A program made the position numbers and the translations under genes. DNA of 7,377 nucleotides from Gammaproteobacteria bacterium (GTDB taxonomy: Bacteria > Pseudomonadota > Gammaproteobacteria > SZUA-229): the NCBI GenBank assembly GCA_026998145.1, contig JALTRC010000589.1:1-7377 (forward strand). Direction: 5' to 3'. Shown one piece after another: positions 1-6,274 of the stretch; positions within the stretch are counted from its first letter, which is position 1; each line of letters opens with the position of its first letter. A model generated the notes under the pieces. The model saw only the letters and a list, made by a program, of their open reading frames with translations. It ran no database searches and had not been told where the DNA came from.

Positions 1-1
1 C

Positions 2-1951
2 ACCGGTGCATTAACCAATGCCCAAGTCTATACCCTGTTCAGTCAGGTGGCTGAAGTCACCACTGAAACAATTCAGCAGGCAATTGCCGATGTCAGCGCT
101 GATACAACTGCCGGTATTAATCTGGGTGACGAGCTGGACTCATTAATTGCGGTTATTGTGGATGATGTTGTTGAAGCGCTGCCACAAATGGTAACAGAAA
201 TTGCAGCACTTCCAGCAGATCAACCATTTGACCCCGCTGCACTGGTTACCAGTTTAAACCTGGAAGTGGATTTAACCACCCTGGCCGAAGCCATTGCCGC
301 ACAGGAGCAGATTAATACGGCAACCGCAACCGGTATGGAAGCCATTATTCAGGATGGGCTGAACTTCTTTAATGCTGGCTTCTTCTCTGAGGCCCCTGTT
401 ATCACACGGGAGAGCATTAGCTTTGGTAGTAATGGCACTGATAAAACCACGCTTTCCTCCACCCTCACCGCATTTGATCCACTAAATGCAGCCGTCGGTT
501 TTACAACCCCCACAAACAGTGGCCCAAATGATGAGCTTTATTTAAGCGCCACCACAGGCTGGACACCAAGCCAGCCAAACAACACAGATGGAGCCAGTGT
601 TACCCTGAATGCCGATGGCAGCGCCAGTATCAATGCCCCTGATGGCAGCAGCTTTAAGGTTAGCGGCGCGGTAACCGATGTTTCTGGCCTCAAAGTGGTA
701 GACTTTTTACCACAGGACGGCAGCACCCAGCCCAGTACCAATACAACAACTTTTAGCACTGGCGCCAAAGCCATTCGTTTTTCGGGTGTGATTCTGGCTG
801 ATAATTATTTTCTGAGTGCTTCTTCTCAGGTTGATACCAGCGGTGGTAATGGCCCACAGGCCATCACATTAGGCAATTTGATTACCAGTACCCCTTTTGA
901 TCTAACAACCAATACAGATGCGGTTCAAACAAACGATACCAACCCTGTGGGAGATGTCATAGGCTGCGACTTTAATGGTAATACCTGTATTGCCTTTGAA
1001 TTTGTAGGGACTGATACCAGTGGTAATGTAGGCACCTCCGGCCCAACCAATTTTTACAAGTTTGATTTTACACAAACCAGCCCAACAGGTTGGCATGTTA
1101 TCACCAAGCTTCCTGATACCAGTACCTGGTCAATCACCAGCCTGAATGGGGAAACTATTTTAACTTCCCAATATCCTGCAGCGATTAAAAGCCAGTTACT
1201 TGGCTTTGGTAATGGCGGGGACAATGAAGCCGGCATACTCTTCTCTGTATATGATAATGGGACTGGATCAGCCGTACGCCGTGGTGGTTTTGAAACTGCT
1301 GGTAGTGCTTTTGCAGATTCTGAATGGGCCTTTAATAATACAGCAGCTGATGATGTTGAGCAGGTGATTATTAGTGAGTTGACTATTGCAACAAATGAAC
1401 CGTTTATTACAGACACAACTGTGCTAACAGCCAGCTCAGGTAGCTTCCTCATGAACCTGTTTATGTATGATTTTGCATCTGACACAGCCAATATTATTGC
1501 CACAGACCAAAGCTTTACCCGTGCTGCTGATTTCTCTATGCCAGCTGTAGGTGATACATTCGACCTGACACTCAATTTGCCGGACCCACAAACAGCAGGA
1601 AATATAGTTACTGAAATACACCAGCTAACTATCGATACAGTTGATGCCGCAACAGGTACAACAGGCACTGCAACGGAGCAGATAGTTGATGCAACAGGCA
1701 CTCCACTCCCCAATACATCACCAAATCCTGCAACATTTGCTATGCAGGCTAATGGCGAAATTCAATTTGAGATAGATGATTCTACGATAGGTGAACGCAT
1801 TATTGCTCGCCTGGTTCCTGTTACAGGTAACAGTACTTCGCCAGCTATTGATGTTGTTATTATAACGAGAAATGTAAGTTTACAGGACACAACAAACAGA
1901 CTAACCGAGTCGGTTATTACGGGTGTACTGGCACCTGTAGCTCCTCTGTAA
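2..1951 (+). CDS. Unrecognised long secreted/surface-type protein, 5' end outside the window
   Basis: The reading frame is open from base 2 to the TAA at 1949-1951, about 649 codons, and no start is needed inside the window. A GTG at 47 is in frame, but the 15 codons before it are also open and protein-like, so I treat the gene as 5'-truncated. The first 110 or so residues are Ala/Asp/Glu-rich and look helical. After about base 400 the protein turns into Thr/Ser/Gly/Asn/Asp-rich sequence typical of extracellular beta domains, with many short turns such as TDTSGNVGTSGP. Only one Cys pair is obvious (codons at 965-967 and 986-988, seven residues apart), which suits a small disulfide loop in an exported protein. 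I see no catalytic motif, membrane span or C-terminal sorting tail. It could be a lipoprotein or adhesin whose signal lies upstream. Function is unknown; coding status is secure, supported by the terminator 20 bp downstream. Confidence 0.85.
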   Translation, partial: TGALTNAQVYTLFSQVAEVTTETIQQAIADVSADTTAGINLGDELDSLIAVIVDDVVEALPQMVTEIAALPADQPFDPAALVTSLNLEVDLTTLAEAIAAQEQINTATATGMEAIIQDGLNFFNAGFFSEAPVITRESISFGSNGTDKTTLSSTLTAFDPLNAAVGFTTPTNSGPNDELYLSATTGWTPSQPNNTDGASVTLNADGSASINAPDGSSFKVSGAVTDVSGLKVVDFLPQDGSTQPSTNTTTFSTGAKAIRFSGVILADNYFLSASSQVDTSGGNGPQAITLGNLITSTPFDLTTNTDAVQTNDTNPVGDVIGCDFNGNTCIAFEFVGTDTSGNVGTSGPTNFYKFDFTQTSPTGWHVITKLPDTSTWSITSLNGETILTSQYPAAIKSQLLGFGNGGDNEAGILFSVYDNGTGSAVRRGGFETAGSAFADSEWAFNNTAADDVEQVIISELTIATNEPFITDTTVLTASSGSFLMNLFMYDFASDTANIIATDQSFTRAADFSMPAVGDTFDLTLNLPDPQTAGNIVTEIHQLTIDTVDAATGTTGTATEQIVDATGTPLPNTSPNPATFAMQANGEIQFEIDDSTIGERIIARLVPVTGNSTSPAIDVVIITRNVSLQDTTNRLTESVITGVLAPVAPL

Positions 1952-1970
1952 CTTAGTGTAAGTTATATAG

Positions 1971-1999
1971 AAAAGCCCCGGTGTTCGGGGCTTTTTTTT
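1971..1999 (+). terminator. Intrinsic terminator of the secreted-protein gene
   Basis: A perfect 10-bp stem pairs AAAAGCCCCG (1971-1980) with CGGGGCTTTT (1986-1995) around a GTGTT loop. The 3' arm runs into eight consecutive T (1992-1999). It lies 20 bp after the stop at 1951. On the minus strand the stem is followed by only four T, so it should work weakly at best for transcripts arriving from the DUF559 side. Confidence 0.93.
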
Positions 2000-2040
2000 G
2001 CCTGTTTTTAGGTGGTTGATGTTTTTGCCCTGTGGGTTTT

Positions 2041-2076
2041 TAATCCCCCTCGGTCCCCATTTTTCAAAGGGGGAGG
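2041..2076 (-). repeat. Palindromic repeat copy A (A/C subtype)
   Basis: This is a G/C-run repeat of the same family as copies B, C and D. On the plus strand it has two C-rich arms, CCCCCT at 2045-2050 and CCCC at 2055-2058, followed by one G-rich arm, AGGGGG at 2068-2073. Either C arm can pair with the G arm, so it can fold in two competing ways. Read on the minus strand it ends in GGGGGATTAAAAA, as does copy C. It is inverted relative to copy B, and its right end merges into the 29-bp tandem array. Confidence 0.8.
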
Positions 2077-2183
2077 ACTGTGGCTGACTGTTTCAAAGAG
2101 GGAGGACTGTGGCTGATTGTTTCAAAAGGGATAGACTGTAGCGAACAGTTTCAAAGAGAAAAAACTGTAGCGGTTAGTTTCAA
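2062..2183 (+). repeat. 29-bp tandem repeat, four full units plus a stub
   Basis: Units lie at 2062-2090, 2091-2119, 2120-2148 and 2149-2177, each exactly 29 bp, followed by a TTTCAA stub at 2178-2183. Every unit starts TTTCAAA and carries ACTGTRGC at unit positions 16-23. Unit 2 differs from unit 1 at 2 positions, unit 3 at 8 and unit 4 at 10, so similarity falls away from copy A. Units 3 and 4 share changes at positions 21, 24 and 28. The first part of unit 1 is the G-rich arm of palindrome A. There are no unique spacers, so this is not CRISPR. No ORF of interest crosses it. Confidence 0.88.
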
Positions 2184-2241
2184 TTAGCGTGCAATATATT
2201 TTTGCATCAAACATTCAAAAATTTAAACAGACCCGTTTATC

Positions 2242-2278
2242 ATCTCCCCTCTTTGCAAAAGAGGGGCCGGGGGAGATT
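2242..2278 (+). repeat. Palindromic repeat copy B (B/D subtype)
   Basis: A perfect 9-bp stem forms between CCCCTCTTT (2246-2254) and AAAGAGGGG (2258-2266) with a GCA loop. It is followed by CC and a second G-rich arm, GGGGGAGAT (2269-2277), which can instead pair with ATCTCCCC (2242-2249). It sits just beyond the 3' end of the DUF559 gene (stop at 2286-2288) in inverted orientation to copy A. No T-run follows on the minus strand, so it is not a classic terminator. Confidence 0.85.
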
Positions 2279-2285
2279 GAAGCCA

Positions 2286-2645
2286 TCAGCTCCTTTCCAC
2301 CACCTGCTGATAAATCACCTCAAGCACCGAGCCCATTTCACATAGCACCTGCCGGTTATCAAAACGCAGCACTTTTAAACCCAGACTTTGCAGAGCTTTA
2401 TCCCGCTGCTTATCCCTGCATTGATGATCGTTTTCAAAATGCTGGCCACCATCAATTTCAATCACCAGCTTTGCGGCGGCGCAGTAAAAATCCACAATAA
2501 AATTCTGTATGGGTTTCTGACGATAAAAAGGCCTGCCGTATATTTGTTTGCAACGAAGCTGCTGCCAGAGTTTTTGTTCCGCATCTGTCATATTACAGCG
2601 CAGTTTACGGGCGGGGTATTTGAGTGATTTGTTGTAGCCTTCCAT
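2286..2645 (-). CDS. DUF559 (Vsr/PD-(D/E)XK-like) protein
   Basis: This 119-residue protein matches the DUF559 family over its whole length. It has the N-terminal block ARKLRCNMTDAEQKLW (about 12-27), the FYRQKPIQNFIVDFYC block with Asp52, the VIEIDGGQH block (61-69) with Glu63 and Asp65, and a C-terminal LGLKVLRFDN segment (88-97). Asp52 and the Glu63-x-Asp65 region are the residues expected to form a Vsr-like PD-(D/E)XK nuclease site, so an active DNA endonuclease is possible but unproven. The ATG at 2643-2645 has AAGGA six bases ahead, so the start is well supported. The gene stands alone between palindromes B and C, in the same direction as aroG but 181 bp away from it. The biological role of such small DUF559 proteins is not established to my knowledge. 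Mobilisation or maintenance of the flanking repeats is an inference from layout only. Confidence 0.92.
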   Translation of the reverse strand: MEGYNKSLKYPARKLRCNMTDAEQKLWQQLRCKQIYGRPFYRQKPIQNFIVDFYCAAAKLVIEIDGGQHFENDHQCRDKQRDKALQSLGLKVLRFDNRQVLCEMGSVLEVIYQQVVERS

Positions 2646-2658
2646 GGCTTTTCCTTTT
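2646..2658 (-). promoter_or_regulatory. Ribosome binding site of the DUF559 gene
   Basis: On the minus strand AAAAAGGAAAAGCC leads straight into the ATG. AAGGA is six bases upstream of the start. It lies between the start codon and palindrome C, and fixes the start at 2645. Confidence 0.7.
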
Positions 2659-2660
2659 TT

Positions 2661-2695
2661 TAATCCCCCTTGGTCCCCCTTTTTCTAAGGGGGAA
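2661..2695 (-). repeat. Palindromic repeat copy C (A/C subtype)
   Basis: Two identical C-rich arms, CCCCCTT at 2665-2671 and 2675-2681, can each pair with the single G-rich arm AAGGGGG at 2687-2693. This gives two mutually exclusive hairpins. Read on the minus strand it ends GGGGGATTAAAAA, as copy A does. It sits directly upstream of the DUF559 ribosome binding site, so the folded repeat would lie in that gene's leader if transcription comes from aroG or from the gap. Confidence 0.84.
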
Positions 2696-2733
2696 ATTTA
2701 ACAACAACTTGACCGTGGGGTTTATTAATATTG

Positions 2734-2749
2734 GCTTTTTCTAAAAAGC
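2734..2749. repeat. Short perfect hairpin between repeats C and D
   Basis: GCTTTTT (2734-2740) and AAAAAGC (2743-2749) form a 7-bp stem with a two-base centre. It is A/T-rich and small. It could be a minor structural element or chance. The rest of the 2696-2790 interval holds no gene that I can see. Confidence 0.35.
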
Positions 2750-2790
2750 TCTCTCCTAAAGCTGACTTCCCACTCCAAAAAATCCCACCT

Positions 2791-2828
2791 AACTCCCCTC
2801 TTTAACAAAGAGGGGCCGGGGGAGATTT
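2791..2828 (+). repeat. Palindromic repeat copy D (B/D subtype), overlapping the aroG stop
   Basis: A perfect 9-bp stem pairs CCCCTCTTT (2795-2803) with AAAGAGGGG (2807-2815) around AAC. CC and the second G-rich arm GGGGGAG (2818-2824) follow. It is nearly identical to copy B, including the downstream sequence: 2269-2284 and 2818-2833 differ at one of 16 bases. The aroG stop codon (2827-2829) lies inside this shared sequence. As RNA from the minus strand it forms a GC-rich hairpin after aroG, but the nearest T-run is about 12 bases past the stem, so termination would be atypical. Confidence 0.86.
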
Positions 2829-3888
2829 AAGCCTTTAAAGCCCGCCGCTTACGCACAGACTCTGCCATTTCCCTGAGCAGCACATCTGTATCATCCCAGC
2901 TAATACAACCATCGGTAATACTCTGGCCGTATACCAGTTCTTTATCCGGCGTGTTGTCCTGGCGACCGGCAACCAGATGACTTTCCAGCATAATGCCAAA
3001 GATTCGCTCATCTCCAGCGGCAATCTGCTCACCCACATTGCGACAAACTTCCGGCTGTTTGCTGGGATCCTTATTACTGTTGGCATGAGAGCAATCGATC
3101 ATCAGCTTGGTTTTCTGACCGGCCCTGTCAAGTTCACCAGCCGCCTCATTAACACTGGCCGCATCATAATTGGGCTTGATGCCACCCCGCAGAATAATAT
3201 GGCAGTCTTCATTGCCCGTAGTGGAAAATATTGCCGAGTGGCCGGCTTTGGTAAGCGACATAAACACATGGGGACGTGATGCCGCCTGTATGGCGTCGAT
3301 GGCAATACGCAGGCCACCATTGGTACCATTTTTAAAACCCACCGGGCAGGACAGGCCGGAAGCCAGTTCCCGGTGCCCCTGACTTTCTGTGGTGCGCGCG
3401 CCAATGGCGCCCCAGCTAATCAGATCGGCAATATATTGCGGGCTGATTAAATCCAGAAACTCGGTGCCGGTGGGTACGCCCATATCGGCAATATCCAGCA
3501 GCAGGCTTCTGGCCAGTCGCAGGCCGTGGTTGATATTAAAGCTGTCATCCAGGTGAGGATCATTAATCAGGCCTTTCCAGCCCACGGTGGTGCGCGGTTT
3601 TTCAAAATACACCCGCATCACAATGCACAGGTCGTCCGCCAGTTCTTCCTTAAGCACTTTCAGACGCTGGGCATATTCCCGCGCCGCTTTAGGGTCGTGG
3701 ATGGAACAGGGGCCGACAATCACCAGCAAGCGGTCGTCCTTATCATACAAAATATTATGAATATCCTGACGGGTCTGGTGCACCGTATCCGATGCAGTTT
3801 CGCTAATGGGGTATTCCCGGTGTAGCTCTTCCGGGGGAATGACTTCCTGCATACCCGAAATGCGTAAATCGTCAGTTTTATACTTCAT
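2827..3888 (-). CDS. aroG: 3-deoxy-7-phosphoheptulonate (DAHP) synthase, class I, AroG-like
   Basis: It catalyses condensation of phosphoenolpyruvate and erythrose 4-phosphate to DAHP, the first step of the shikimate pathway, in the cytoplasm. The 353 residues align without internal gaps to what I recall of E. coli AroG (350 aa). Metal ligands Cys61 (GPCSIHDP), His268 (DCSHANS), Glu302 (ESHLV) and Asp326 (SITDGC) are present, as are PEP/phosphate-binding Arg92, Lys97, Arg165, Lys186 and Arg234. Feedback-site positions Asp6/Asp7, Pro150, Gln151, Ser180, Phe209 and Ser211 match the Phe-sensitive isozyme. Position 221 is Phe where AroG has Val. I therefore favour the AroG type over AroF or AroH, although effector specificity is not certain. 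The start at 3886-3888 is chosen because MKYKTDDLRI mirrors the AroG N-terminus; no good Shine-Dalgarno precedes it. The C-terminus runs three residues past AroG and its stop falls within repeat D. A 55-bp gap separates it from the HAD gene upstream. Confidence 0.97.
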   Translation of the reverse strand: MKYKTDDLRISGMQEVIPPEELHREYPISETASDTVHQTRQDIHNILYDKDDRLLVIVGPCSIHDPKAAREYAQRLKVLKEELADDLCIVMRVYFEKPRTTVGWKGLINDPHLDDSFNINHGLRLARSLLLDIADMGVPTGTEFLDLISPQYIADLISWGAIGARTTESQGHRELASGLSCPVGFKNGTNGGLRIAIDAIQAASRPHVFMSLTKAGHSAIFSTTGNEDCHIILRGGIKPNYDAASVNEAAGELDRAGQKTKLMIDCSHANSNKDPSKQPEVCRNVGEQIAAGDERIFGIMLESHLVAGRQDNTPDKELVYGQSITDGCISWDDTDVLLREMAESVRKRRALKA

Positions 3889-3923
3889 GGTAAAAGGCTG
3901 GTTCTCGTGGATGAAAGGCCAAC

Positions 3924-3929
3924 ATTATA
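3924..3929 (-). promoter_or_regulatory. Probable -10 box for aroG
   Basis: The minus strand reads TATAAT here, an exact sigma-70 -10 hexamer, 35 bases before the aroG ATG. It predicts a leader of about 30 nt. I find no good -35 at 16-18 bp spacing; it would fall at the end of the HAD gene. No Trp/Tyr/Phe-leader-like peptide is seen, so control by attenuation is not suggested. Confidence 0.45.
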
Positions 3930-3943
3930 ACGGAAAACGCCTC

Positions 3944-4633
3944 TCAGGTGGATGCTGTCAGCAGGCTTAACAACTGCTTTAAGTCAGTGATTTCATAATC
4001 AGCCTTAAAATCCTGCCGTGGCCAGGGCTGTTGCTGGCGATTCAGCCACACACTGCCCACGCCCGCATTACGGGCGCCCTGAATATCATGCTCGGGATGA
4101 TCCCCCACATGCAGGCATTGTTCAGGGGAAACCCCATAGTGGTTTATCATCCGCAAAAACATGGCCGGGTCCGGCTTGGCCGCGTTGACATCGGCGGCGG
4201 AAATTTGCTGATCGAAATAATCTCCCAGCCCGGTGCGGTGAATATCTGCATTGCCATTGGTGAGTGCCACCAGTGTCCAGGATTGCGTTAACTGACCGAG
4301 TACCGGCAATACATCATCATACAGGCTGACTTTCTGCCGGGCAGTTAAAAATACATTGAAGGCTTTTTCAATCCAGTCGTGACTCAAACAAAGCTCATCC
4401 GCCAGTTGGGCAAAGTGGGCGAGGCGTGCGGCAGATAAATTATTTAACAGTTGTGGCTGCTCGGCAATCAGCTGCTTGCGTTTGTCACGCAGTTCCTGCT
4501 GACTATAGCGTTGGGTAATTTGCGGTACGTGTTGCTGCAACCATTGATAGCTGGTTTTTTCCGCATGCTCGATAGTGGGCATGCAGGGCCAGAGGGTGTC
4601 ATCCAGATCAATGCTGATAATTTTATACAACAC
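3944..4633 (-). CDS. HAD-superfamily phosphatase, YigB-like
   Basis: This 229-residue HAD hydrolase has all four motifs. Motif I is DLDDTL with nucleophile Asp9 and general acid Asp11, motif II is Thr125 in ALTNGN, motif III is Lys153 in AAKPDP, and motif IV is GDHPEHD with Asp178 and Asp183. A helical cap lies between residues 15 and 100. The segment ALTNGNADIHRTGLGDYF closely resembles E. coli YigB, one of the phosphatases that dephosphorylates 5-amino-6-(5-phosphoribitylamino)uracil in flavin synthesis. HAD substrates are hard to infer, so riboflavin-pathway or general phosphatase activity is a moderate inference. The start is GTG at 4631-4633. An in-frame stop four codons upstream leaves no earlier ATG, and a TTG start one codon later is possible. 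Only 5 bp separate it from the SPOR stop and no Shine-Dalgarno is visible, so translational coupling is likely. Confidence 0.93.
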   Translation of the reverse strand: MLYKIISIDLDDTLWPCMPTIEHAEKTSYQWLQQHVPQITQRYSQQELRDKRKQLIAEQPQLLNNLSAARLAHFAQLADELCLSHDWIEKAFNVFLTARQKVSLYDDVLPVLGQLTQSWTLVALTNGNADIHRTGLGDYFDQQISAADVNAAKPDPAMFLRMINHYGVSPEQCLHVGDHPEHDIQGARNAGVGSVWLNRQQQPWPRQDFKADYEITDLKQLLSLLTAST

Positions 4634-4638
4634 AGAAG

Positions 4639-5367
4639 CTACTGATTAATGATAACGTAGGCCGGCATGGTAAAGATTTGCTTGAATGCATCCAGCCGCT
4701 TACGTGCCTGTGTTTTTTCGTTAAAGTGGCCAAAGCGCACATTGTATTTCACCACCCCTTTGGTGGATACATATTCACTGATATAGGCCTCAAAACCTTT
4801 AGCCTTGATTTCATCCACCAGTTTCTGGGCATTTTCCTGGCTGGCAAAGGCGCCCACCTGTATGGAAAAATTTTTGTTTTTATTTTCCCTTAAAGCCAGT
4901 TTTTCAGGCGGGGTGTTTTGAGCGGGTTCGATTTCCGTTTTCAGAGGGGCTGGCTTAAGCTCGGGTTTTGGTTTTTTGATCTGTGCTTTTTTTTCAGGCT
5001 TTTTGAGCCTTGTTTTTTCCCCTTTGTCTGCGGATGTTTTTTTTGGGGTTTTAGGGGCTGATTTTTTCGTTTCTTTTTTAGGCTTTTTTTTCTTTTCCGG
5101 TTTGGCTTTTATTTTTTCTGTTTTATTTTTTTTTACTGATGGTTTTTTTTCACCGGCAGATGCCTTGCCTTTTTTTTCAGATGGCGCAGCTGTTTTAAGA
5201 TCAGTTGATGGCAGTATTTTTTTGACTTCTGGCGCCCTGCTTTGGGGCTTTTTTTCAGGCAGCTGATAGGCCAGATAATAACCAGCGGAAAAAGCCAGCA
5301 CCAGTGAAACCACATACAAAATAGCCAGCTGTTTGATTTTTTGTTGATCGATTAATAAGGGTGACAT
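4639..5367 (-). CDS. SPOR-domain inner-membrane protein with Lys-rich linker
   Basis: The 242 residues have a short cytoplasmic N-terminus, one transmembrane helix (about 13-36), a very Lys/Pro-rich linker (about 38-160) and a C-terminal SPOR domain (about 166-242) with FSIQVGAF near its start and YNVRFGHF in the second half. SPOR domains bind peptidoglycan strands lacking stem peptides, which concentrates such proteins at the division septum. The layout is that of FtsN or DedD, but single-span SPOR proteins are common and I cannot assign either name. The linker is lower-complexity than usual, with runs of KKKKPKKETKK type. Coding-strand A-runs of 8 or more occur six times. The start at 5365-5367 precedes the membrane helix by about 12 residues and lacks a clear Shine-Dalgarno. 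It is the first gene of a two-gene unit with the HAD phosphatase. Confidence 0.94.
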   Translation of the reverse strand: MSPLLIDQQKIKQLAILYVVSLVLAFSAGYYLAYQLPEKKPQSRAPEVKKILPSTDLKTAAPSEKKGKASAGEKKPSVKKNKTEKIKAKPEKKKKPKKETKKSAPKTPKKTSADKGEKTRLKKPEKKAQIKKPKPELKPAPLKTEIEPAQNTPPEKLALRENKNKNFSIQVGAFASQENAQKLVDEIKAKGFEAYISEYVSTKGVVKYNVRFGHFNEKTQARKRLDAFKQIFTMPAYVIINQ

Positions 5368-5399
5368 TTTTATTTTTAGAGGTTTTAAGGTTGGCGCCT

Positions 5400-5428
5400 A
5401 TTGTATGCGCTTGCCTGTGTGATGTGTA
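5400..5428 (-). promoter_or_regulatory. Candidate sigma-70 promoter for the SPOR-HAD unit
   Basis: On the minus strand TACACA (5423-5428) is followed after exactly 17 bp by TACAAT (5400-5405). The -10 matches consensus at five of six and the -35 at four of six. It lies 33 bp before the SPOR start inside the 78-bp gap after the phosphatase gene. Read-through from that gene is also possible. Confidence 0.42.
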
Positions 5429-5445
5429 GCGAATTAGGCCACAAT

Positions 5446-6237
5446 TCAGTCATTCAGCAAATAATCCTGCCATTGTTGAAACAGCTCTTCATCCGTTGCC
5501 GCAATCACCGACTGAGGATGCAGGCTACGACGAAAAACCGGTGAGCCATCAAAGTGGCTGGCATAGCCGCCAGCCTCTTTCAGTATTAATTGCCCGGCTA
5601 CATAATCCCATAGCTTCTGGCCTCCGTGTACATAGAGCTGGCAACGGCTGGCGGCCAGCCAGCACCAGTCCAGGGCGCCGGAACCGAAATTACGTTGTGA
5701 GGCAAAGGGGTGTTCGCGGGAAATGCGACAGGCCAGTTCCAGCGGCAGACGTTTTAAATCCACCTGAGCAATCGCCCGTTTCATAGTGCGAGTGTTTTTG
5801 TTAATAAACAATGGCTGCTGATTTAAAAAAGCCCCCTGCTGATGTACGGCAGAAAAAGACTCGCCACGCACCGGATCATAAATCATCCCCAGCTTTACAT
5901 GGTTATCCTGTAACAGGGCAATGGAAACCGAAAAAATCGGGATACCCATGGAAAAGTTGGTGGTGCCATCCAGAGGATCAATAACCCACACGGCTTCATC
6001 GTGACGATCCAGAATAGCCTGCTGCTCTGCCTGCGTCATTTCCTCGCCCAGCACGGGTACGCCCGGCGTCATTTGATGTAGCAGTGTACAAATGGCCTGC
6101 TGCATGGCCTCATCCGCATCGGTTACCAGAGAACCATCGGCTTTAATTCGATAGGTGATTTTTTCAAAGCGGCTGAGAATTTCCCGACGCGCCAGTTCTG
6201 GAATGGATTGTTCCAGTTGCTGTAAAAGTGTTTCCAT
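5446..6237 (-). CDS. Inositol monophosphatase-family phosphatase
   Basis: This 263-residue protein has the usual length and motifs of the Li-sensitive IMPase/FIG family. These are Lys32 and SLVTDAD (36-42), GEE with metal ligand Glu65, WVIDPLDGTTNF (84-95) with ligands Asp87 and Asp90, and KLWDYVAG (208-215) with ligand Asp211. All Mg2+-binding acids are present, so it should be an active cytosolic phosphomonoesterase. The DGTTNF form favours inositol-1-phosphatase-like activity over CysQ-type bisphosphate nucleotidases. It is not a close match to what I remember of SuhB, so I give no symbol; histidinol-phosphatase activity also occurs in this family. The ATG at 6235-6237 lacks a well-spaced Shine-Dalgarno. 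It is transcribed away from the Met-rich membrane protein gene, and the two share the region with the twin palindromes. Confidence 0.95.
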   Translation of the reverse strand: METLLQQLEQSIPELARREILSRFEKITYRIKADGSLVTDADEAMQQAICTLLHQMTPGVPVLGEEMTQAEQQAILDRHDEAVWVIDPLDGTTNFSMGIPIFSVSIALLQDNHVKLGMIYDPVRGESFSAVHQQGAFLNQQPLFINKNTRTMKRAIAQVDLKRLPLELACRISREHPFASQRNFGSGALDWCWLAASRCQLYVHGGQKLWDYVAGQLILKEAGGYASHFDGSPVFRRSLHPQSVIAATDEELFQQWQDYLLND

Positions 6238-6274
6238 ATATATCGTTTGACTAATGCCTTAAAAAAACTGGGGC

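Noticed and set aside
47..49. GTG as the true start of the secreted-protein gene
   Set aside because: The frame stays open to the left edge with protein-like codons, and no Shine-Dalgarno precedes the GTG.
1054..1713. 219-codon antisense ORF within the secreted-protein gene
   Set aside because: It is a shadow of a much longer plus-strand frame that ends at a clear terminator. Its product is low-complexity Val/Ser/Ala with no family likeness, and I see no ribosome binding site for it.
2062..2183. CRISPR array (29-bp repeat length is typical)
   Set aside because: Units abut directly with no unique spacers between them, and no cas genes are present.
2189..2500. 103-codon plus-strand ORF through repeat B
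   Set aside because: It runs across the palindrome and antisense to the DUF559 gene, which has clear family motifs. Its product shows no recognisable features.
2793..2826. Repeat D as a standard intrinsic terminator for aroG
   Set aside because: The hairpin is strong, but on the minus strand the T-run is about 12 bases past the stem instead of next to it.
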